Shown one piece after another: positions 1 to 7,044 of a DNA stretch of 17,305 nt (position 1 is the stretch's first letter; each line of letters opens with the position of its first letter). Origin of the DNA: CAYLNK01 sp964384675 (GTDB taxonomy: Bacteria > Acidobacteriota > Thermoanaerobaculia > UBA5066); contig CAYLNK010000119.1 in NCBI GenBank assembly GCA_964384675.1, forward strand, positions 1 through 17,305, in the 5' to 3' direction. Under the pieces are notes generated by a model. The model saw only the letters and a list, made by a program, of their open reading frames with translations, had not been told where the DNA came from and did no database searches. Position numbers and translations under genes: made by a program.

Positions 1-1273
1 GTCCGGCGGGCGCCGGCGCCGGAAGCGCGCCCTGGGCGCGGGCGCGGCGGTCGGCCTTCTCCTTGGCGCGGGCCCGCTCCTCGGACTTGCGGGCCCGGAT
101 GGCGGCGATCCGCTCGGCGATCGGGACCTCGAAGCGCTCGGCCGGGACCTTCGTGTAGTCGAAGTTCGGGACCGTGATGCGGGGCAGCGCCCGGCCGATG
201 GCGCGCTCGATCGCGCGGAGGTCGGCCTCCTCCTCCTGCGAGACGAACGTGAAGGCGTCGCCCGTGGCGTCGGCGCGCGCGGTGCGGCCGACGCGGTGGA
301 TGTAGTCCTCGGGGACGTGAGGCACGTCGAAGTTCACGACGTGGGACAGCTCGTCGATGTCGATGCCACGCGCGGCGATGTCCGTCGCGACGAGCACCCG
401 GAACTTCCCGTCCTTGAAGCCGGAGAGGGCGAGCGTGCGCTGCGCCTGGCTCCGGTTGCCGTGGATCCGCTCGCAGGCGAAGCCGTTCTTGGAGAGGGTC
501 TCGGCCAGCCGGTTGGCGCGGTGCTTGGTGCGGGTGAAGGCGATGACGCTCTTCATGTCGCCCCGGGAGAGGAGCTCCATGAAGAGGGCCGCCTTCAGGT
601 GGCCCGGCACCGGGTAGAGCGCCTGGGTGATGCCGGTGGCGGGCGCCGACTTCCGCTCGATGTTGATCGTCACCGGGCTCTTCAGCATCTCCTGCGAGAG
701 CTGGGCGATCGGCGGCGGGATCGTGGCCGAGAAGAACAGGGTCTGGCGCTTCACCGGGAGGTGCTTCAGGACACGCCGGATGTCGGGGAGGAAGCCCATG
801 TCCAGCATCCGGTCGGCCTCGTCGAGGACCAGGATCTCGAGCCCGTCCAGCCTGGCGTACGGAAAGCGGAAGTGGTCGAGGAGCCGGCCCGGGGTGGCGA
901 TGATGACGTCGACGCCCGACCGGAACGCATGCTCCTGCGGGCCCATCCCGACGCCGCCGAAGACCGCCGCCCCGGTGAGCGGCGTGTGCGTGGCGAGCTG
1001 CTCGAGGTGCTCGTGGATCTGCGCGGCGAGCTCGCGCGTCGGGGTGAGGACGAGCGCGCGCGTGGTGCGCCGTGGCTTGTCCATGAGGCGATGGAGGATC
1101 GGCAGGACGAACGCCGCGGTCTTGCCGCTGCCGGTCATCGCGCACGCCAGGAGGTCGCGTCCCTCCATCGCGGGGGGGATCGCGTCGTTCTGGATCGGGG
1201 TGGGCCTCGTGAAGCCGAGGTCCTTGACGCCGCGCAGGAGACCGGGGTGAAGACCGAAGGTCGAGAAGGCCAT
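1..1273 (-). CDS. DEAD-box ATP-dependent RNA helicase, RhlE type (3' end cut by window)
   Basis: This protein unwinds or remodels structured RNA using ATP in the cytoplasm; RhlE-group members act in ribosome maturation and RNA decay. All family motifs are visible in order on the minus strand: a Q motif (TPIQ, near residue 27), motif I AMTGSGKT with Lys51, PTREL, TPGRLLD, motif II DEAD at residues 151-154, motif III SAT, then in the second RecA lobe ATDIAARGID and HRVGRTAR. After the core comes a basic, Arg/Ala-rich tail (KADRRARAQ) that runs off the left edge, as in RhlE proteins with variable basic extensions. The ATG at 1273 has a GGAG sequence (1279-1282) at suitable spacing and starts the usual short lead to the Q motif (MAFSTFGLHPGLL). 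No neighbour on this strand is visible. Assignment to the family is secure; the subgroup is less certain. Confidence 0.95.
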   Translation of the reverse strand, partial: MAFSTFGLHPGLLRGVKDLGFTRPTPIQNDAIPPAMEGRDLLACAMTGSGKTAAFVLPILHRLMDKPRRTTRALVLTPTRELAAQIHEHLEQLATHTPLTGAAVFGGVGMGPQEHAFRSGVDVIIATPGRLLDHFRFPYARLDGLEILVLDEADRMLDMGFLPDIRRVLKHLPVKRQTLFFSATIPPPIAQLSQEMLKSPVTINIERKSAPATGITQALYPVPGHLKAALFMELLSRGDMKSVIAFTRTKHRANRLAETLSKNGFACERIHGNRSQAQRTLALSGFKDGKFRVLVATDIAARGIDIDELSHVVNFDVPHVPEDYIHRVGRTARADATGDAFTFVSQEEEADLRAIERAIGRALPRITVPNFDYTKVPAERFEVPIAERIAAIRARKSEERARAKEKADRRARAQGALPAPAPAG

Positions 1274-1284
1274 GAGGGCTCCGG

Positions 1285-1310
1285 GACGCGCTCCCGTGAC
1301 GGGGCGCGTC
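1285..1310 (-). promoter_or_regulatory. Strong hairpin in the leader of the DEAD-box helicase gene
   Basis: GACGCGC (1285-1291) pairs with GCGCGTC (1304-1310). After a single bulged T, CCCG pairs with CGGG around a three-base loop, giving 11 base pairs with one bulge. It ends two bases before the GGAG ribosome-binding site (1279-1282, minus strand). If transcribed it would stand directly against the ribosome-binding site. A role in mRNA stability or in autoregulation by the helicase is inference. Confidence 0.4.
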
Positions 1311-1501
1311 GGGTTCGACCGGCATTTGCAGTTGCGGGAACGGAGGATTCGCCGGGGAGGCCGCCGTCCGGGAGGCGGAGAGGACGCTTCTCCGCGCCCG
1401 GCCGCCACGTTCTGTTCGTCGGGCGCCGCGCCAGGGTGGTCCCCGGGGCGCCGTCGCCCGGCAGGGTCTCACAGGTGGCGCGCGGCGACAAGGGCTCGCC
1501 C
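1311..1501. other. Intergenic stretch between divergent helicase and polysaccharide-enzyme genes
   Basis: I find no reading frame with recognisable protein features and no RNA gene here. It should hold the helicase promoter on the minus strand, but I could not pick a convincing -35/-10 pair. With the leader hairpin and the possible -10 element on either side, this accounts for the gap between the helicase start and the next gene. Confidence 0.5.
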
Positions 1502-1507
1502 TAGACT
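1502..1507 (+). promoter_or_regulatory. Possible -10 element (TAGACT) before the polysaccharide enzyme
   Basis: TAGACT matches the bacterial -10 consensus at four of six bases and lies six bases before an in-frame CTG at 1514. No clear -35 is seen. If used, transcription would begin about at the CTG and give a leaderless message, which bears on the choice of start for the downstream gene. Confidence 0.3.
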
Positions 1508-1588
1508 CGAGCCCTGAGAGAGCCCGGGCCTCCCGTCTTCTTCGACCCCCACCAGCGGCGCTGGCGACGGTTCCGGCTGGCGGCGCGG

Positions 1589-4500
1589 GTGGGCGCCGGG
1601 GTCCTCGCGCTGGTCGGGGGCGCCCTCGCCGTCAGCATCGCGGTCAACCCGGTCCTGCCGGCTCTCGGACTGCCGGCGATCGGCCTCTCGCCGGAGCACC
1701 ACCCGTCGGCGCGGACGCCCGAGCGCTTCCTGGGCACGGCGGAGCGTCGCTACCTGGAGACGAGGCGGCGGCTCGAGGAGGCGACCCGGTCCCGTCCGCC
1801 GCGCCACGTCCCGGCGCCGCACCCGGGGCCGACCGAGCTGATCGGGTTCTACGTGAACTGGGACGACACGAGCTTCACGTCCCTGAAGGAGAACCTCGGG
1901 CGGATCGACAAGCTGGTCCCCGAGTGGCTCCACCTCGCCTCGGCCGACGGCACGATCGTGCCGGACGAGCCGGCCAAGCAGAAGCAGGCGCTCGCGCTGA
2001 TCCACGCGCGCCGGCCCGACCTGCCGATCACCCCCCTCGTCAACAACTTCGACTCCCCGTCGATGGAGTGGCAGGGGGCGAAGCTGGGCGCGATGCTGGC
2101 GGACCCGGTGGCGCGCGGCCGGGCGATCGACGGCCTCCTCCGCTTCGTCCGCATCGGGCGGTACCACGGGATCAGCCTCGATTTCGAGAGCCTGCCCCCG
2201 TCGAGCCGGCCCGACTTCGAGCGCTTCCTCGCGGAGCTCTCCGCCTCGTTCCATCCGCGCGGCCTGGAGGTCTCGATCTCGGTCCCGATGGACGACCCCG
2301 CGTTTCCCTACGAGGCGGCCGCGCGCTTCTGTGACGAGCTGATCCTGATGGCGTACGACGAGCACTCGGGGGAGACCGAGGCGGGGCCCGTGGCGTCGCA
2401 GGGCTGGTTCAGCGCCGCGCTCGACCGGCGGCTCGCCACGCTTCCCGAGGAGAAGGTGATCGTCGCGCTCGGCAGCTACGGCTACGACTGGAAGGACGGC
2501 GCCACGACCGGGACGGAGGTCTCGTTCCAGGAGGCGGTGCGGACGGCGCAGGAGTCGGAGGGGGCGATCACCCTCGACCCCGAGGCGCTCAACCCGACCT
2601 ACGACTACTGGGACGAGGCGGACCGCCTGCACCACGTCTGGTTCCTCGACGCCGTCTCGACGTTCGACCAGGTCCGCGAGGCGAGCGGCTTCTCCCCGAA
2701 GGGGTACGCGCTCTGGCGCCTCGGCTCGGAGGACCCGTCGATCTGGAGCGTGCTCGAGCATCGGGCCGCGCCCGGCAAGGCCGTGGCCGAGCGGCTCCGG
2801 ACGCTGCGCTACGGCTACGACGTCGACTACCAGGGGGCCGGCGAGGTGCTGCACGTCGCCGCGACGCCGAAGGACGGCGCGCGGGAGATCGAGTGGGACG
2901 CGGCCTCCGGGCTCATCACCGAAGAGCGCCTCGTCTCGTTCCCCTCCCCGTACGTCATCGAGCGGCGTGGCGGGCTCGCTCCGAAGAGGATCGCCCTGAC
3001 GTTCGACGACGGGCCCGACGCGGAGTGGACGCCCCGGATCCTGGACGTACTCGCGAAGGAGAAGGTCCCGGCGGCGTTCTTCGTGATCGGCATCAACGCC
3101 GACCTCGAGCCGCGCCTCCTCTCGCGGATCCGGCGCGAGGGGCACGAGATCGGGAACCACACGTTCAGCCACCCGAACATCTCGGCGATCGGCGGCGCCC
3201 AGCTGCGGCTGGAGATGAACGCCACCGAGCGGCTCCTCGAGAGCCGCCTCGGCCTCCGCTCGCTCCTCTTCCGCCCGCCGTACGCGGAGGACGTCGAGCC
3301 GGAGACGCCGGACCAGGTCGCGCCGCTCCTCTCGGCGAGCGCGCGCGGCTACTACACGATCGGGATGAAGCTCGACCCCGACGACTGGAAGAGCCCGGGA
3401 GTGGCGCACATCGTGGACGAGACGGTGCGGGGCGCGAAGGCGGGCGAAGGGAACGTCGTCCTCCTCCACGACGGGGGCGGCGACCGGTCGCAGACCGTCG
3501 CCGCCCTGCCGCTCCTGATCCACCGTCTCCGGGCGGAGGGCTTCGAGCTCGTCTCCATCGCCACGCTCCTCGGCCTCGCGCCCGAGGCCCTGATGCCGCG
3601 GGTGCCGGGCCGCGAGAGGGTGTCGCTCCTCCTCTCCGACGCCGGATTCCTCCTGATCACCGCCACCGGCTCGCTGGTGGGGCTCCTCTTCGTGGCCGGC
3701 ATCGCGCTCGGCGTCGCGCGGCTCTTCGGGATCGGCGTCCTGGCGGTGGTCCAGAAGCGGCGGCGGCCGAGCTGGCGCGACCTCCCCCCGCCCGACCTCC
3801 GGGTGAGCGTCCTCGTACCCGCCCACGACGAGGCGAAGGTGATCGTCCGGACGATCCGCTCGCTCCTCGTCTCGGAGGGCCCGCCGCTCGAGATCGTCGT
3901 GGTCGACGACGGCTCCACCGACGGCACGTACGAGCGCGTCGTCGACGTGTTCGGCGGCGAGCCGCGGGTGAAGGTGTTCCGCCAGGCGAACGCCGGCAAG
4001 GCGGCGGCGCTCAACAACGGCCTCCTTCGGACGGACGCCGACGTCCTCATCGCTCTCGACGCGGACACCCTCTTCGCTCCCGGGACGATCCGGGCGCTCC
4101 TCGCCCCGTTCGCCGACCCGTCGGTGGGGGCGGTGGCGGGGAACGCCAAGGTCGGCAACCGCGTCAACCTCCTCACCGCCTGGCAGGCTCTCGAGTACAT
4201 CACCAGCCAGAACCTGGAGCGGCGCGCCTTCGACGTCCTCAACGGCATCTCGGTGGTGCCGGGCGCGGTGGGGGCGTGGCGGCGCGAGCTGGTCCTCTCG
4301 GTGGGCGGCTTCCCGTCCGACACGCTGGCCGAGGACGCGGACCTGACGCTCGCGCTCCTCCGCGCCGGGCACCGCGTCCGCTACGCCGAGGACGCCGTCG
4401 CGTACACCGAGGCGCCCGACACCGTGCGCGGCTTCCTCACCCAGCGGTTCCGTTGGCTCTACGGCACGATGCAGGCGGCGTGGAAGCAGCGGGCCGCGTT

Positions 4501-4903
4501 CCTGGCGCCGCGTTCGGGCGGGCTCGGCTTCTTCGCGCTCCCCAACCTCCTCGTCTTCCAGATCCTCTTCCCGCTGATCTCGCCGCTCGTCGACCTCCAG
4601 GTGGTCTTCGCGCTCGCGCTCGCGCTCTGGCAGCGGACGCAGCACCCAGGCGCGGCCGCGGGCAGCGGCCTCGTCCCGACGCTGCTCTACTACGCCCTCT
4701 TCACCGCCATCGACGTCCTGGCGGTGCTCACGGCGTTCTCCCTCGAGAAGCGGGAGGACTGGAGCCTCCTGCGCTGGCTCTTCCTGCAGCGTTTCCTCTA
4801 CCGGCAGCTGATGTACGTGGTGGCGATCCGCTCCCTGCTGACGGCGATCCGCGGAACGGTGGTCGGGTGGGGGAGGGTGGAGCGGAAGGCGACGGTCACG
4901 TGA
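1589..4903 (+). CDS. Three-domain polysaccharide enzyme: GH18-like hydrolase, NodB deacetylase, GT2 synthase
   Basis: One 1104-residue membrane protein joins three activities on an amino-sugar polymer. An N-terminal membrane segment is followed by a GH18-like domain (about residues 80-400; LDFE with Asp198 and Glu200 as the surviving end of the DxxDxDxE motif). Next is a CE4/NodB deacetylase (about 465-670: TFDDGPD at 471-477, His524 and His528, RPPY at 562, DPDDW at 596-600, HDG at 627). A membrane segment (about 688-722) leads to a processive GT2 domain (Asp773, DAD at 824-826, Glu915-Asp916, QRFRW at 952-956) and C-terminal membrane helices. The parts resemble PgaB plus PgaC of poly-N-acetylglucosamine synthesis in one chain, with hydrolase and deacetylase predicted outside the membrane and the synthase inside. 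The GTG at 1589 has no ribosome-binding site. In-frame codons back to 1505 encode PPVFFDP and an Arg-rich stretch before the membrane helix, so translation may begin at CTG 1514. The polymer is not known from sequence. Confidence 0.92.
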   Translation: MGAGVLALVGGALAVSIAVNPVLPALGLPAIGLSPEHHPSARTPERFLGTAERRYLETRRRLEEATRSRPPRHVPAPHPGPTELIGFYVNWDDTSFTSLKENLGRIDKLVPEWLHLASADGTIVPDEPAKQKQALALIHARRPDLPITPLVNNFDSPSMEWQGAKLGAMLADPVARGRAIDGLLRFVRIGRYHGISLDFESLPPSSRPDFERFLAELSASFHPRGLEVSISVPMDDPAFPYEAAARFCDELILMAYDEHSGETEAGPVASQGWFSAALDRRLATLPEEKVIVALGSYGYDWKDGATTGTEVSFQEAVRTAQESEGAITLDPEALNPTYDYWDEADRLHHVWFLDAVSTFDQVREASGFSPKGYALWRLGSEDPSIWSVLEHRAAPGKAVAERLRTLRYGYDVDYQGAGEVLHVAATPKDGAREIEWDAASGLITEERLVSFPSPYVIERRGGLAPKRIALTFDDGPDAEWTPRILDVLAKEKVPAAFFVIGINADLEPRLLSRIRREGHEIGNHTFSHPNISAIGGAQLRLEMNATERLLESRLGLRSLLFRPPYAEDVEPETPDQVAPLLSASARGYYTIGMKLDPDDWKSPGVAHIVDETVRGAKAGEGNVVLLHDGGGDRSQTVAALPLLIHRLRAEGFELVSIATLLGLAPEALMPRVPGRERVSLLLSDAGFLLITATGSLVGLLFVAGIALGVARLFGIGVLAVVQKRRRPSWRDLPPPDLRVSVLVPAHDEAKVIVRTIRSLLVSEGPPLEIVVVDDGSTDGTYERVVDVFGGEPRVKVFRQANAGKAAALNNGLLRTDADVLIALDADTLFAPGTIRALLAPFADPSVGAVAGNAKVGNRVNLLTAWQALEYITSQNLERRAFDVLNGISVVPGAVGAWRRELVLSVGGFPSDTLAEDADLTLALLRAGHRVRYAEDAVAYTEAPDTVRGFLTQRFRWLYGTMQAAWKQRAAFLAPRSGGLGFFALPNLLVFQILFPLISPLVDLQVVFALALALWQRTQHPGAAAGSGLVPTLLYYALFTAIDVLAVLTAFSLEKREDWSLLRWLFLQRFLYRQLMYVVAIRSLLTAIRGTVVGWGRVERKATVT

Positions 4904-4935
4904 GCCGGGATGGATCCGGGAAGCGCCCGCTGACG

Positions 4936-4941
4936 TAGTCT
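4936..4941 (+). promoter_or_regulatory. Possible -10 element (TAGTCT) before the DUF2177 gene
   Basis: TAGTCT lies nine bases before the ATG at 4951, so a transcript would start at or just before the start codon. There is no Shine-Dalgarno sequence in the 47-base gap and no convincing -35. Read-through from the upstream gene is the alternative. Confidence 0.28.
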
Positions 4942-4950
4942 GAGGCGCCG

Positions 4951-5358
4951 ATGCGCCCCTCGACGATCCTGGCCACGCTGGCGACCGCCGGCACGATGCT
5001 GGTCCTCGACCTGACGTGGCTGGGCGTGGTCGCGCACGGCCTCTACGCCTCGGCGCTCGGTCCGCTGAAGCGACCGGAGGCGTACGTGCCGGCGGCCGTC
5101 CTCTTCTACCTCTTCTACGTCGGGGTGACGGTGGCCTACGCCGTCCTCCGCGCGGACGGACCCCTCTCCGCGGCCCGCCGCGGCGCCGCGCTCGGCCTCG
5201 TGGTCTACGTCTCCTACGAGCTGACGAACTGGGCCGTGCTCCGGGATTGGCCCGCGTGGATCGTCCCGATCGACGTGACCTGGGGCGTCATCCTCACCGC
5301 CGTCTCCGCCCTGGCGGGCAAGGCCGTGGCGCGGCGTCTCGAGGGCGCCGCCGGGTGA
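4951..5358 (+). CDS. DUF2177 family small membrane protein
   Basis: A 135-residue protein with about four hydrophobic segments. The pattern LDLTWLGVV near the N-terminus, YELTNWAVLRDWP in the middle and IDVTWG before the last helix is that of the DUF2177 family of bacterial inner-membrane proteins. The length is normal for the family and its biochemical role is unknown. The stop codon overlaps the GTG start of the acyltransferase by four bases (GTGA), so the two are probably translated together. The pairing with a lipid acyltransferase and an envelope polysaccharide synthase suggests an envelope or lipid role, which is inference from position only. Confidence 0.82.
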   Translation: MRPSTILATLATAGTMLVLDLTWLGVVAHGLYASALGPLKRPEAYVPAAVLFYLFYVGVTVAYAVLRADGPLSAARRGAALGLVVYVSYELTNWAVLRDWPAWIVPIDVTWGVILTAVSALAGKAVARRLEGAAG

Positions 5359-6422
5359 CGCCGCAGGGCGAGCCGCTCCTCTCCATCTGGTCCCGGCGGG
5401 CGCTGACGGTCCCGCTCTACCTCCTGCTGGCGGCCCTGGCGCTCGTCACGATCCCGCTCTGGATCGTCGTGGGGCTCGCCTGGGACGCGCTGACCGGGGC
5501 GGCCCGGGTGCTGCCGCGGACGCGGGCGCTCGCGTTCTTCGCGCTCTACTTCGCGTGCGAGGCCGCCGGCATCCTCGCCGCCACGTTCCTCTGGAGCGTC
5601 ACTCTCGGCGGGCTCATCGGTGGTCCGGACCGTTACCTCCGGCTCAACGCGGCGCTCCAGCGTCGCTGGACGGAGGCCCTCTTCTCCGGGGGCCGGCGCC
5701 TCTTCTCGATGTCGCTCGTCGTCACGACCGAGGGGCTCGAGCTCCCGCTGCGGGGTCCGCTCCTCCTCTTCGCGCGCCACGCCAGCATGGCGGACTCGGT
5801 GCTGGCGGCGGTACTCGTCGCGAACCCCGGAAAGCTCCTCCTCCGGTACGTGCTGAAGCGCGAGCTGCTCTGGGACCCGTGCCTCGACATCGTCGGCCGG
5901 CGCCTCCCGAACGCGTTCGTGAACCGCCGGGGACCGGGCCTGGAGGGCGAGGTCGCGGCGATCGCCGGCCTCGCCGAAGGGCTCGACGCGGGCTCGGCCG
6001 TCCTGATCTACCCGGAGGGGAAGCGCTTCACGGAGGCGAGGCGCGAGGAGGCCGTGGCCGCGCTGCGGGAGAAGGGGACGCGCGAGCTGGCCGCGATCGC
6101 GAGCCGGTTCCGGAACGTCCTCCCGCCGCGCCTGAGGGGTCCGCTCGCGCTCCTCCACGCCGCGGCGAGCGTGGACGTCGTCCTCCTCGAGCACGCGGGG
6201 TTCGAGGGCGCCGCGTCGTTCTCTGAGCTCTGGAAGGGGGCGCTCGTCGGGGGGACGCTCCGCGTCCGGCTGCGGCGGATCCCGGCCCAGGCGATTCCCC
6301 GTGAAGGCCGCGATCGCTGGCTCTTCGAGACGTGGGCCGAGACGGACCGCTGGATCTCGGAGGCGCGTCGCGCGTCTCCTAGGCCCTCCCCGCGAACTCC
6401 CTCGTCTCCGTGTGGACCTTGA
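5355..6422 (+). CDS. PlsC-type 1-acylglycerol-3-phosphate acyltransferase-like membrane protein
   Basis: A 355-residue protein predicted to move an acyl chain from acyl-ACP or acyl-CoA to a lysophospholipid-type acceptor at the inner membrane. Two or three hydrophobic segments come first (about residues 12-110). The acyltransferase motifs follow: HASMAD (His142 and Asp147, the HX4D pair), FVNRRG near 188 for glycerol-phosphate binding, and YPEGKR with Glu221. It is longer than a minimal PlsC (about 240 residues) because of the N-terminal membrane region, so the acceptor may not be the usual one. The GTG start overlaps the preceding stop. The last 16 or so residues are a Pro/Ser/Arg-rich tail encoded antisense to the end of efp, which looks like a lost stop codon with read-through. 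The family is fairly certain and the substrate is open. Confidence 0.88.
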   Translation: MTPQGEPLLSIWSRRALTVPLYLLLAALALVTIPLWIVVGLAWDALTGAARVLPRTRALAFFALYFACEAAGILAATFLWSVTLGGLIGGPDRYLRLNAALQRRWTEALFSGGRRLFSMSLVVTTEGLELPLRGPLLLFARHASMADSVLAAVLVANPGKLLLRYVLKRELLWDPCLDIVGRRLPNAFVNRRGPGLEGEVAAIAGLAEGLDAGSAVLIYPEGKRFTEARREEAVAALREKGTRELAAIASRFRNVLPPRLRGPLALLHAAASVDVVLLEHAGFEGAASFSELWKGALVGGTLRVRLRRIPAQAIPREGRDRWLFETWAETDRWISEARRASPRPSPRTPSSPCGP

Positions 6423-6954
6423 CCCGCTCGCCTTCCTTGATGAAGAGGGGGACCTTGATCTCCAGGCCGGTCTCGAGCGTGGCGGGCTTCGTCACGCTCC
6501 CGCTCGACGTGTCCCCGCGGAAGCTCGGCTCGGTGTAGGTGACGGTCAGCTCCACGTGGTTCGGCAGCTCGATACCGATCGGGTTGCCGTTGAACTTGTG
6601 GATGTCGACGATGACGTTCTCGACCAGGAGCTGCCGCTGGTCGGCCAGCATCTCGGCCGAGAGGGTGAGCGTCTCGAACGACTCCTGGTCCATGAAGTGG
6701 TACCCCTCTCCGTCGGAGTAGAGGTAGCTCGCCTTGATGAGGCCGAGGTCCGGCTCCTTGAACTTGTCGGCGGCCTTGAACGTCCTGTCGAAGACCGCCC
6801 GCGTGATCAGGTTCCGCATCTTGATGCGGACGAGCGTCTGGCCGCCACGCGCCGTCGGGGTGGAGATCGAGACGTCGAGACAGGCGTACGGCTCGTCGTC
6901 GTGCTGGAAGAACATCTTCCGCTTGATGTCGATGGCTTCGATGAGTGCTGCCAT
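6379..6954 (-). CDS. efp: Elongation factor P family protein with a YeiP/EfpL-like tip loop
   Basis: A 191-residue translation factor that binds between the P and E sites and helps peptide-bond formation at stalling (for example polyproline) sequences. It has the three-barrel length of EF-P, the central YHFMDQESFE block and the C-terminal KPATLETGLEIKVP block. The tip loop reads TPTARGGQTLVR. In canonical EF-P this is PGKGQA with a modified lysine. Here the lysine position is glycine and Arg36 precedes it, as in the SPTARGAATL loop of E. coli YeiP (EfpL). The C-terminus (KVHTETREFAGRA) also recalls YeiP. None of the known EF-P lysine-modification genes is in the window. The ATG at 6954 is preceded by AGAGGA on the minus strand and by a good candidate promoter. 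The 3' end overlaps the convergent acyltransferase gene by 44 bases. Confidence 0.95.
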   Translation of the reverse strand: MAALIEAIDIKRKMFFQHDDEPYACLDVSISTPTARGGQTLVRIKMRNLITRAVFDRTFKAADKFKEPDLGLIKASYLYSDGEGYHFMDQESFETLTLSAEMLADQRQLLVENVIVDIHKFNGNPIGIELPNHVELTVTYTEPSFRGDTSSGSVTKPATLETGLEIKVPLFIKEGERVKVHTETREFAGRA

Positions 6955-6992
6955 GGGTCCTCTTTGGCCGGCCGGATTGGACCGGAGGCGGG

Positions 6993-7020
6993 ATTCTAGT
7001 GGCCCGTACGGCCGTGTCGT
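6993..7020 (-). promoter_or_regulatory. Candidate sigma-70-type promoter of efp
   Basis: On the minus strand, ACGACA (7020-7015) and TAGAAT (6998-6993) are separated by 16 bases. TAGAAT matches the -10 consensus at five of six bases. The predicted start lies about 30 bases before the efp ATG, leaving room for the AGAGGA ribosome-binding site. On the opposite strand, TAGCCT at 7020-7025 could be a -10 for the M14 peptidase gene and touches the efp -35, so the two divergent promoters may compete. Confidence 0.5.
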
Positions 7021-7044
7021 AGCCTTCCGCCCCGCGGAGGCTCC

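Noticed and set aside
1469..4645. Open frame of 1058 codons on the minus strand opposite the polysaccharide enzyme
   Set aside because: It is rich in Arg/Glu/Val/Leu with no domain, a typical antisense shadow of a high-GC gene. The plus strand carries all catalytic motifs.
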